Shown: positions 1 to 9,500 of the stretch, piece by piece
Position numbering within the stretch: the first letter of the stretch is position 1
How the letters are laid out: every line of letters starts with the position of its first letter
DNA from: Cyclostephanos tholiformis
Lineage: Eukaryota; Bacillariophyta; Thalassiosirophyceae; Thalassiosirales; Thalassiosiraceae
Assembly: GCA_036939975.1 (NCBI GenBank)
Contig: JALLPB010000293.1
Location: 1 to 26,701 of the forward strand
Direction: 5' to 3'
DNA: 26,701 nt
Notes under the pieces: generated by a model
Told to the model about the DNA's origin: nothing
Seen by the model: the letters and a program-made list of their open reading frames with translations, nothing else
Database searches by the model: none
Translations under genes and position numbers: made by a program

Positions 1-6
1 TAGTGT

Positions 7-40
7 CTGGTGCTTAAACCCCGCTGGTGCTTAAACCCCG
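7..40. repeat. 17-bp tandem duplication
   Basis: The 17-mer CTGGTGCTTAAACCCCG occurs twice head to tail with no mismatch, about 45 nt before the start codon of the first gene. It lies in the presumed promoter or 5' UTR. It could be a doubled binding site or a chance slippage product; nothing in the sequence decides between them. Confidence 0.85.
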
Positions 41-85
41 ACTTGTACGGTAGGTACGATAGAAGTCATCCTTCGTTCCGAGGTC

Positions 86-1786
86 ATGGGAGCCGGTCAA
101 TCGAACCAGCGATCCACGGAGCCTCCGTCAACGTTGACGTCCTCCCCATTTTCCACTGCAGACGATGGCGCCTCCTCCCCCACCACCGATCCAAACGTCG
201 CCAAGTCGTCCTCGTCGTCGTCGGGAGGAGGAGGAGGAGGACGAGGAGGAGGTGTAGGAGGAGGCTGTCCCATGAAGAACACCGACGGGTCCTATCGCAT
301 CATGCCCGGCTTCGCGTCGCTTTTCGGTGGGAAGCATCCCCCCATCGCGGCCGCGGCTGCTGACAAGAGGGAAGACGATGGTGCTTCCTCCTCGCCGTCG
401 TCGTCGAAACAACCACCGAGACGGCGACTGTACGACGTGTACTCCCGTCCGGTCCCTCTCGATCCAACGAACAACATGCCAGTGTCGAATCCCGATGCCA
501 TCGCGCGTAATTCTCTACCCTCGTCGCGTCAGAGTTCGCCATTGCCCACCGAGCGCGTATCGAGCACAATACCCAAGGGGAATGAGGAAACGTGGACGTA
601 TCCATCCCCACAGATGTTTTACAACGCCCTCGCTAGGAAGGGTAAGCTCGATCCGGAAACTAAAGAGGAGGACATGGCGAGCGTGGTGGCGATACACAAT
701 TGCATGAACGAGGGGACGTGGAAGCGCATATTGCAGTGGGAGAAGGTGCTTACCGGTGGGGAGGACGGCGGTGGGACCGGAGGACCCCGACTGACGAAGT
801 TCCTAGGACGGCCCACCGATCTCTCCCCCAAGGCGTACATTAAGAATCGACTTTTCGGACATCCCCTGCCCTTTGACAGGCACGATTGGACTGTCACCAG
901 GACCGGGACTGACGGCATCGAGGAGGACGTCCGATATGTCATCGATTACTATCACGACGATGCCGCCGCTAGGGTCGACGATGGATCCGGACTTCCGGAC
1001 CTCGACGGCGACGTTGGGCCGAACGGCGGGTTGCGAAGTCTCCTTGTGGATGTCCGACCCGCGGTGGATGGGCCGCACGAGATTTGGGGCAGGGTGGTAC
1101 TAATGCCGCTCGCGAGGCGGGGATGCCGTTCGATGCTTGAATGTCTATTGTATGGCGGACGGGGATTCGGGGACAGGAGCAACTTCGAGCCGTTGCCGTT
1201 GATCCCGAGCAACAGTCTGAGGGAGAGTCTAAAAGATAGCGAGGCGGTGTGGGAGAATATTAAGAAGGATGCATTGATGAGGAAGGGGGTGGGCGCGAAG
1301 GATTGCGAGGGTCAGGCGTGCGCGTCTAACTCATCGCCGTCGGCGAAGGGGGGCGATAAAGACGACGTCGGCATTACCCCGAGTTCCATTCTGCGAGGCG
1401 AGGGATCCACCGTTGATCGTGAGAACGTCCAAGTGATGAGCAGGGAGAAGGCGACGAAGTTTGCGGCTACCTATTCTTTGATCCTTTCCCGTTGCGAGAA
1501 ATCGAAAAATGCGCTACGAACATGCGACTCCGAGGAGGAATGTCGAAAGGCATACGCCGGAATGACCGTATGCGCTGGACAGTTCATGTGCCCACTGCAG
1601 CACTCCAGCTTCGTCGCGAGTTTGGAGACGGAATCGACGAACGAGGAAATGTTCGAGGCGAGAATCAATACGGCCATGGAGATTTTGGGCGAATGCGTAG
1701 CTGAGTTTGATAGAGAAGCGAGCGTCGCCAAGAGTCAATTTCCGGCATTGTTCGATGAGGTAGTCTCGATAGGACGGAAGAAGTAA
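86..1786 (+). CDS. HCCS: Holocytochrome c synthase (cytochrome c heme lyase) with C-terminal twin CX9C extension
   Basis: The enzyme covalently attaches heme to apocytochrome c in the mitochondrial intermembrane space. The single-exon frame encodes 566 residues. Residues about 165-350 carry the family landmarks: W-T-Y-P-S-P-Q-M-F-Y-N-A-L at W170, V-V-A-I-H-N with H204 as the probable axial heme ligand, N-E-G-T-W, then G-R-P-T-D-L-S-P-K-A, G-H-P-L-P-F-D-R-H-D-W, V-R-Y-V-I-D-Y-Y and D-V-R-P-A-V-D. One heme-regulatory Cys-Pro motif (C61-P62-M63) precedes the domain, after a Gly-rich run at 47-60. The N-terminus M-G-A-G-Q-S resembles an N-myristoylation site, but there is no obvious mitochondrial presequence, as is usual for the family. 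Odd feature: about 210 residues follow the domain, including C470-X9-C480-X5-C486-X9-C496-X5-C502, a twin CX9C (CHCH-like) pattern. The start is the first ATG of a long frame. The family call is firm; the extension call is inference. Confidence 0.93.
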   Translation: MGAGQSNQRSTEPPSTLTSSPFSTADDGASSPTTDPNVAKSSSSSSGGGGGGRGGGVGGGCPMKNTDGSYRIMPGFASLFGGKHPPIAAAAADKREDDGASSSPSSSKQPPRRRLYDVYSRPVPLDPTNNMPVSNPDAIARNSLPSSRQSSPLPTERVSSTIPKGNEETWTYPSPQMFYNALARKGKLDPETKEEDMASVVAIHNCMNEGTWKRILQWEKVLTGGEDGGGTGGPRLTKFLGRPTDLSPKAYIKNRLFGHPLPFDRHDWTVTRTGTDGIEEDVRYVIDYYHDDAAARVDDGSGLPDLDGDVGPNGGLRSLLVDVRPAVDGPHEIWGRVVLMPLARRGCRSMLECLLYGGRGFGDRSNFEPLPLIPSNSLRESLKDSEAVWENIKKDALMRKGVGAKDCEGQACASNSSPSAKGGDKDDVGITPSSILRGEGSTVDRENVQVMSREKATKFAATYSLILSRCEKSKNALRTCDSEEECRKAYAGMTVCAGQFMCPLQHSSFVASLETESTNEEMFEARINTAMEILGECVAEFDREASVAKSQFPALFDEVVSIGRKK

Positions 1787-2289
1787 CTTAGTCGATTTCT
1801 TTCCTCCATTCATAGCCGTGGATGGCTTGCCTCGCTCCGAATTCGTTGGATTGAAAATTGACTGTAGAACAGCAGGGCGAACGAGAAAATTTACTCATCG
1901 TCGTATGAATACGAATCTTTCCCATGGTCGTAAATGGCAACAATCGGGGTAATCGATGTGAAGCTCGAAAGCTATGGTACAATATTTAAGCAAACAATCG
2001 TAGAGTCCCTGAACTCGTATTCCAAAATAACAAAAAAAATATTGACAATTGAATCATTAGAGTTCACAAATTTCTAAGAATATAAGTGAGCTACGCAATC
2101 TGTCTCTTATGAATTATTTCTCTATAAAATGAACTTTACCCATACCTGATTTTGATCGCTGCTGAGAAAGAAAGCTCTTAACCTTCACTCCACGACATTC
2201 AGAAGCGATTGAAAATATTTAGCTTTTTCAATCGCACATATATTCGACACAAACACAAACAACACCTAAAATAGCATGCTGATCGAACA
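1787..2289. other. Convergent intergenic region (3' flanks)
   Basis: This lies between the stop of the heme lyase gene (+) and the stop of the HA-domain gene (-). The DNA becomes AT-rich after about 1980. I see no convincing ORF, RNA gene or repeat, and take it as the two 3' UTRs. Confidence 0.6.
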
Positions 2290-4112
2290 TCAGAGGGCCA
2301 TGAACCAAGCAAAACCAATACTCTCGAGTCTCGCAACCTTCTCTGCAGTCATGGTAGTCTTAGTCTGTCCTTCTGAGTACTTCTTGTACTCTGCACGTTG
2401 AGTCGATACCCAACGTCCGAGGGCTGTGTTAGCCTTGTATTTGGTGGGGACGTGGCAATTACCATGCCTTGCCTTATATTGGACGAGTTCATTCTATCAC
2501 AAACGTAATATCGATCGAGACAGATCTGTTAGCAATAAAAGGTTCAACTAAAACGTGCTCCCAAACAATTATATCAAATTTACTCACAAATTTTTCATTC
2601 CAACTCGCTTGTCCTTTACGCTTTGCCCAGCGAAAGCCTATCATTTGAAGCCGTTCCAGCCTAGAGTTGGTGAGCGATGAGTTCTTCCCTTCCATGCGAT
2701 TCTTTTGCTCCATGCGTTGCTGATAAGCATAACAGGAAAATGTCAAACATTAGTGAGACTCTTCTTGCAATCAAACAAAAATGGTTGTTCACTCCATATC
2801 TCACCTTATTCACCCAAGTTCCAAGGCTGTTATTATCAGCATAGTTCTGCGGCACTTCGCAATGCCCGTGAGCACGCTTAAATTCGCATAACTCGGCATA
2901 CCTTTTTTCCCAGGATCCGCCTTCTCCTCCCGCCGAGCTCGTGTTACTTCCGCTACTGCTGGGAACTATAATGCGCGACTGCGGCCTCGAGGTAGGCGTA
3001 GATTTAGGAATAGGAGGATCCACATGAGTTCTTGAAACAGCTGCTGTTGGTGCATACGCTTGTGCGGATGCTTGATGAAAGTCGTGCACATACGCTTGTG
3101 CGGATGCCTGATGCAAGTCGTGCCGAAACGAAGGAGGCTGTTTTCGAGCAGTCGATGACAACGACGATAGTGATGGTATAGCTGATATTTCATACAATGG
3201 AATTGGTTCAAAGTCTTGAGGCTGCTGTGGGGGAGATTCCTCACTTTTCGTGGTTTCCCGTCTTCTTTGCTGCTCGCGTGCAGATGGTTTTCGGCCTTCG
3301 TCTTCTATGGATGGTGATTGAGAGGGATCCAAACCCTGCCCGTATCTATCGATGTATTGATGTGCCATGTGTGAGGGCGTGCCCTTGGTACTTACCGTCA
3401 CCGCCGACGGCGCATCTCCCGGAGTATGAGGTTGAGGTTGAGATGAATGAGGAATAGACAGATTTGGTCTCGAATAGCTTTGGTGTGAATAAGGCTGTAC
3501 CAAATATGGACCGCTTGCTCCAGATGAGTAATATGAATATTGGGTGTAGTCCTGTTGAAGATATTCATAAATTTGGGGGTGATAAGTTGGGTGGGGTGGA
3601 TGGTATTGTCTGCCACTCATAGCGGCAGAATTATTTTCTGGATCGGGAGGAGAATAAGGATAGTAACTTGGATACCTGAATTGATTCTGACTCTGGTAGT
3701 GATGTCTATGATATTGACCATCCTCGTCCGACTGATGTTGAGGTTGATAATAGCCACGTGGCTCTTCAAAATGCCTCCTCACAGGATGCGGCATACGAGC
3801 TGCCTGTTCCTTCTCTTCTGCCGGCGCGTCCGATTGTATGCTCGAGAATGCAGATCGCTGCCCGTCTCGCTGCTCAAATGATGGACTTTTGGTCTCACTC
3901 ATCATGCTTGCGTTCACAAATGATGACCGAGCTGATGCCTCGGCCGACGATACCGGTGATTCTCTGGGGTCCCGCGAATCCTCCGTCGTCTGACTGTCCA
4001 GAACGTCGCCTCGACACTGCAGAGATGCCCCCTCTTCATTATCGTTCAGCCGGTCGTCTTGGCGGTTCATCTTGATGTCTTTAGAAAGCAGCTCAATTAA
4101 AATTGGTACCAT
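2290..4112 (-). CDS. Low-complexity protein with two C-terminal helicase-associated (HA) domains, three exons
   Basis: Proposed exons on the minus strand are 4112-2805, 2719-2588 and 2493-2290, giving about 547 residues. Introns are 85 and 94 nt, start GTGAGA and GTGAGT, end CAG and TAG, and are both phase 0. Residues 1-395 are low complexity, rich in Ser, Gln, Pro, His and Tyr, with a 12-residue tandem repeat. HA repeat 1 (about 401-466) reads W-E-K-R-Y-A-E-L-C-E-F-K-R-A-H-G-H-C-E-V-P, then L-G-T-W-V-N-K-Q-R across the first splice. HA repeat 2 (about 474-545) reads W-N-E-K-F-N-E-L-V-Q-Y-K across the second splice, then H-G-N-C-H-V-P and L-G-R-W-V-S-T-Q-R. HA domains were first seen beside helicases and are thought to bind nucleic acid; diatoms carry many free-standing copies. 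No helicase motifs are present. Function is unknown beyond possible DNA or RNA binding. A second ATG at 4070 is an alternative start. Confidence 0.82.
3053..3124 (-). repeat. 36-bp tandem repeat inside the HA-domain gene
   Basis: Two near-identical 36-bp units encode H-D-L-H-Q-A-S-A-Q-A-Y-V and H-D-F-H-Q-A-S-A-Q-A-Y-A in the disordered part of the protein. Copy number may vary between alleles. Confidence 0.85.
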
Positions 4113-4954
4113 ACTGATTCGACCATTGACAACGCTACTTGTGAAATGCTACGTTTTGTATGGGGGTTGGATATTTGATGCCCAGAGAGGGGATTTAAAA
4201 ATTGAGTCGGATTGTCTAACTATCTTTGCACATGGACAGGTCTGATTGTGCGTTAATCGTCGTCGATGAGTGGCTCGGTTTCGTGGTGAACAGTCAATTG
4301 TTAGAGTTTTAGTTGCGCCTGCCAGTTTTTCTTAGGCTGAAGAGTGATCAACCACGAATCAAGACCCTACACTCGTGGAGGTGAGAAAGAGAAATTTCTC
4401 CGATCATCTGAGAAATTTTATTCGTGGCTGACGCAGTGACAGAAACTCCAACTTTGGTAGGTCCATTTTGGGTGTGAGGGAGTGACGAGCGAGTGATAAT
4501 GTTTTATTAATATTATAAGTATACCTATCTAATAAATATAGTATTCATACGATCGTACAGAGAAGCATGCCTCAATAGAGATACGTATCGAACGACAACA
4601 CAAAAAATAGTGATTCCTCTTTTGAATATTCATCCCTTCGGGGTTTTTACTTTGATACGATTCAGACGAACAGGAAAAGGGAAGATTTCTCGAAGCATGA
4701 TTTTCTGATAAGTAGAAATTGTGGCGAGACTCGTGTTCTTGAACAGTGAGATACTTCCATACCTCACATATGAAATAGTAACTTACCAACACAAGTCAAG
4801 TGCTAAATCCTGTCCGCAACGATGAGGTACCACACCTTAACCGGGGCTTAGGTACACATTACTGGTTCCCACAGTAGGGTGGCTACACTTTTTGCACCTA
4901 ACACCGTTGATATTCATATGTTTTCCACAGTGGCCATATGGGATATTCAGATAT
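4113..4954. other. Gene-free region between the HA-domain gene and the LINE 3' tail
   Basis: It holds the presumed promoter of the HA-domain gene and the 3' flank of the LINE insertion. A perfect 12-bp palindrome GAGAAATTTCTC lies at 4389-4400. I see no gene. A target-site duplication for the LINE could not be found by eye. Confidence 0.5.
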
Positions 4955-4979
4955 ATTAGATTAGATTAGATTAGATTAG
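4955..4979 (-). repeat. (CTAAT)5 3' tail of the LINE
   Basis: Five exact copies of ATTAG on the plus strand (CTAAT in element orientation) sit at the 3' end of the retrotransposon. This is the position where target-primed reverse transcription would start. Confidence 0.85.
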
Positions 4980-5124
4980 TTTATTCGCTACCATTAAGGC
5001 TTATGCGCCAGCGATTTTGAGCTCGCCGCTGGATTCATAGGGCTTGTTCCTCTATTTGTGTGGCACTAAACATAGAAGCCATTTTGCTGAGTGATTTTTG
5101 AGATGAAGACAAAGAGGGGATTTT

Positions 5125-6306
5125 TTATAAAGTAAACCCGTAGGCTTGAAAGATTTGGTTGTTGATTCCTGTTTCATCAGTGGCGTTACTATCACCGAGG
5201 AGTAGATCTTTGTACCAGGAGACAACAATATCCTCAAATGTAAGTGAGGTAGGATCAATGGTGCTTGATCGTAGGTTGCAGAGAAGGATGTCAATGCGAT
5301 TTTGACCGGCGTGTAGTGGCTCGCGCACATAGATTGCGGAGGCAGTATCCTTGACGATGGTGAGGATGTCTCGTATACCTGGTGGTACGTGAACAAGACC
5401 GTCTGGTGGAATTATCATGGCTCCCTCAAAAAACGTGGTGAGCCATAGGTGGAACGTGTTGTTTGCAATAACCGCCAAGGAGATGAGTCGTCGTCGAACG
5501 AGGGCAAGGTCACCGCGGGTGCCACCGAGGTTCTTTCGCACGGTTGGGTTGCTCCCCCATACCCTTTCAACTATCCGTGGAGTGAGGGCTTTTGCTCCTA
5601 GCATTAATAGGGAGAAGCGAGCAAGAATTCGAGCAATTTCTCGTCGAGTTCCTTCTTCGTTGAGTCGGAAGAAGGCCGAGAGGTTGGTGAGGCAGACATA
5701 ATCGCACAATAACATATTGAGGAAAGAATCATCATTAGGTTTCTCGCCGTAATGTTTTGCACCTCTTCGGGTGCGTAGTACAATCGACGAAAATATCATG
5801 TAATCCTTTGTCGTCATAGCACAGTTGTGGCCAGTGATTGCATCAAGTTCGGTGCTCCCCCGTGGTTCGCCGCCGTCACCGATGGTGGTGGCAGTGGTGC
5901 TGGTAGCAAAGGCCTTCGTGTGAAGAACTCGGTCATTATGGAAGTAGAAATGTCGATATGAGATAATGGCCCCTTTGTACCCCATTATCCATCCTCGGAT
6001 GGGGTGGCTGGTTGCGCTCCATTTGTTGGTTGGTGACACTAGGACGTTGGGGCTGAGAGGGTGTGGCAGGCGAGGTAGTGTCTTCTTTTTTACAGGTGCA
6101 ATCGACGTGTGTTTGGTAATGTTGTTGTACTCCTCCCAGTCCTCGCCATTATCACGAATGAAGTTCGCGATCTCACAGAAGATCTGTTGTGTGACAGCGT
6201 GTTTGGATGGCTGGTGGGGTAATGTCATCATTGTTTTAGTCGTAGTGGTTATGTGTGAGCTGTTCTCGTCGAGGGAGGCAAGTGGTGTACGGCGTATAGC
6301 ATCCAT
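5125..6306 (-). CDS. Second ORF of the LINE, downstream of pol, unknown function
   Basis: An intact 393-codon frame starts at an ATG and lies 212 nt downstream of the pol stop on the same strand, still upstream of the (CTAAT)5 tail. I recognise no domain. The protein is mixed alpha-like, with a Thr-rich N-terminus (T-T-T-T-K at 20-24), a basic stretch (about residues 225-290, with several R-R pairs and G-G-T-R-G-D), and no CCHC zinc knuckle, coiled coil or RRM that I can see, so it is not a recognisable LINE ORF1 or gag. It has no transmembrane segment or signal peptide. Because the frame is open over 1.2 kb in a mobile element, it is probably expressed or was until recently. It could be a host fragment carried by the element; a search of related genomes would decide. 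Confidence 0.65.
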   Translation of the reverse strand: MDAIRRTPLASLDENSSHITTTTKTMMTLPHQPSKHAVTQQIFCEIANFIRDNGEDWEEYNNITKHTSIAPVKKKTLPRLPHPLSPNVLVSPTNKWSATSHPIRGWIMGYKGAIISYRHFYFHNDRVLHTKAFATSTTATTIGDGGEPRGSTELDAITGHNCAMTTKDYMIFSSIVLRTRRGAKHYGEKPNDDSFLNMLLCDYVCLTNLSAFFRLNEEGTRREIARILARFSLLMLGAKALTPRIVERVWGSNPTVRKNLGGTRGDLALVRRRLISLAVIANNTFHLWLTTFFEGAMIIPPDGLVHVPPGIRDILTIVKDTASAIYVREPLHAGQNRIDILLCNLRSSTIDPTSLTFEDIVVSWYKDLLLGDSNATDETGINNQIFQAYGFTL

Positions 6307-6518
6307 TGTCGGTTAGGATATGATCGGTGAGGATGCTAAGGTGACGGTGATTTTGTGTTTGTTTGTTTATTCTGCTTTTTTGTGTTGTACGATGTGGTGC
6401 AGATGTTCGTTGGTGAATTTTTGAATTGAGAAGGAAGATTTACTAATAGGTTTTTGTAAGGAAGAGAAAGTCTGTAGGCGTGGCCCGCTCATTTTGATAG
6501 GAGATGGGTGTCTAATAG

Positions 6519-9500
6519 TCATAAGATTTCGCATAAGTAGGAATTCGCGTTGTTGATTAATTGAAAGTACTGTGATGCTTCAAGGTGCGTCAGGCCAGTT
6601 TGAGCAGAATTATGCTTGTCTGGATGGTAAATTCGTGCTAAAGCACGGTATCGGACTTTGACTTCTGTTTCGGTGGCTCCGAGGCCCAGCCCTAGGACTT
6701 TGAACGAGTGTTCGAGACTGTACCCTACTAGGAGGGGGTCAAAGTCCCCCTTGTGTTGGTGATATTGTGGGAGAGAGGATGACGGTCGTTGTGGTGGTGG
6801 TGGTTCGGGAGGACGCCGACGAGGGGGAGACTGAATAGGTGGTGAGTCCGCCGAATTTGTGTTATGATTTGGTTCGCCTGGCATGTGATTGTTGTGCTCA
6901 GAGGTGTTGGTACGCGGGCTGCGTCGTCGAGGTGGTGGCCAATTTGTGGGACGGGTGGGAATTGGTAACCGCGGAGAAAGGAGGCATTCGACGAGTTGTT
7001 CCCAATATTGCTCATGGGAGGCTTCGCGGTACCAGTCCCGGACTGATCCGTAATCATCGATGAGAACTTCAGGGACTTTGGCAAAAAGGAGGCGAAGGTG
7101 TCGTACAATAATGTCCTTGTTGTGAAGGTAAGGACGTCCAACTTTCCGTTTGTGTTGGCAGCATGCCGTAAGCATTCGACGGGCTGGGGCATCGTGTGGG
7201 CCACGTACCACTTTGCCGATGAAGCTGAGTTGTCGTGCCGCAATCATATGTTGTATGCATGGTATGTCGTAAAACATCTGACGCACTTTCTCGTTTCGTA
7301 TGTGATCCTTTTTTACGTCACTCATCGAGAGGTTGAGTATCCGTCGAATATTCCGATGGAGAAAAACTTCAAGTTGACGGAGAAGAGATTGCCGCAGAGA
7401 CCAATTTTCGCATCCCCATAAAAGGAGGTTGACGGGGATTGCGCGAAAGAGGAGGTACTTGCTGTACGTGTCGAGATGTGGGTTGCGCCACACCTCTTTC
7501 AAAGCTCCCATACTTTGGGAGGCAGCAGCAAGTCGGGCATTGATGTCGTCGTCGTCGCGGAGGTTGTACGAGATGCGCGATCCTAGATACTTGAATTTGC
7601 GTGAGAAGGTGACGTATCCGTCAGCCACGTTGATCGGTGCTGTTTCAGGAAGAGAATCGTATCGTATGTCTTCCCTTGCAGTGCGTGCTTGTTCTGATTC
7701 TCGTTGATGTGGAAGACATAAATCACTGGAAACAGTTGGGTTCGTGAGTCGTGGGTTGTCGTCATCTGAGTAGTCGTCGGCCAGTGGTGGATGATGATAT
7801 TTGTCATTGAAGAATTGAGGGGGTGGAAAAAAAACACATTCGGTCTTCGAGGAGTCACCGCCTCGGCCAATGTGGACTTCGAGTCCAAATCGTGCAAGGT
7901 GACCGTGTATCAGTGTTATTCCCTCGATAAGATCCGAACGAGTGGGAAAGGGGAAGGCTCCGTCGTCAACGTAGAGAAGCTGGAATATATTATATGCAGT
8001 GAGTTTGCGTGAGAGATATATTCTTGGGGGGTGACCTCTGATGCATCCGGTGTGTAGTTCTTCATCGGGTGCATGTCCCACGGTGAGTACATTTATTCCT
8101 GCGTGTTTCCAAGCAATTTCGAGGGTCTCGGCCGCGGCTGACATTAGGAAGAGAAATAAAACTGGCGCCATGTTGTCGCCTTGTCTAACTCCAACACCTT
8201 GTGATATTTCTCTAACCTCATTCTCAATTTTCAGCACTACTCTCAGGTTTGTATAAACAGTTTTTATTGCGTTAACAAACTTTGGGGGAGCACCGTAGCG
8301 TTCGAGGATCTGAAGGAGAAGGTTATGATTGGCGGTATCATAAGCTTTGACGAGGTCGACAAAGGCGACGAACGAAGGTAAGTCGTGATTTTTGTGGGCA
8401 TTCAAAAGCGTTTTCAGTGTGAAGAGGCCGTCTTGACATCCAAGTGTAGGAGTGCCTCCGAATTGAAATTTGGTGCCATGGAGCTCGAGAAGTCGGAATG
8501 CTCGTTTGTTCATTACAGACGAAAAAACCTTGCTACATACGTCCATTAGCATAACTCCTCGCCATTTGTTGGGGTCAGAGAGAGTACCTGATTTAGGTAC
8601 TGGAACGCATTGGCTTTGGTGCCAGTCCTTGTAGTCCGCATTTCCTTCGAAAAAATCGGAAACATACCGGTGAACACGTCGTCGCATAGTGGTATTCATG
8701 GCTTTATATGCTTCTGGCGGAATACTGTTGAGACCTGGGCTTTTACCAAATTTGAGTTTGTTAATGGCGTGATTTATTTCTTCGAATGTTATGGGTGAAT
8801 CAATGTCGTGTAGTGTAGGGTGTTGTGGAATGTCATCAAGGACAGAGAGATCGACTGGCCGGTGATTGTTGTAGACTCGTTCAAAGTGTGGACCGAACAC
8901 AGACATGTTTTCCTTGCTGTTCGACGCAAGTCGTCCGTTTTCCATTTTCATTGCCATCGTGACTTGTTTCTTGTGGTGGACTGTCATACCTCCAGTAAGG
9001 AGACGAATATGTTCCCATGCAAGCCGTGGGTTCATAGCCATGTCGTGTATTTTGGAACATAGGTGAGAAGCCCACTTTGCCTTCGCAATGATAACTTTGT
9101 CTTTAACATGTTTCGAAAGACGGTGAAGCGAGTCACGAAGGGTTGTTACAATGGAGGGTGGGAGGTGTCGTGCCGAGCGGAGTGTGTGGATGATTGTATT
9201 CCTTTCGGCAATCGCTGGTGCAAGATCATCGAGAGAGAATTGAAACCAGTCATTGCATGTTGTTTTGACGAGTAGGGCTGTTTCGGTACCAGCAGCAAGG
9301 ACAAGCTTGTTGAAGTGTTCGTATTCCAGGTCAGGCGTAGGTTCTGTGGAGGCAAGGAGGATTGAATTGTACTGCCGAGCCGCTGCTGTATCAGTGGCAA
9401 TCTTGCGCCAATCGATGTTACCACGGGTAAGTGTAGGACGTGTCTTGTGTTTAAGTGACGTCATCGTGATGTCTAATCTTACAGCAGTGTGGTCACTGTC

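Noticed and set aside
97..501. Antisense Pro- and Ser-rich frames opposite the heme lyase 5' part
   Set aside because: Mirror of the Gly-rich and Ser-rich coding repeats on the plus strand.
4529..4792. 87-codon minus-strand frame
   Set aside because: Starts at TTG, no recognisable features, AT-rich flank of the LINE.
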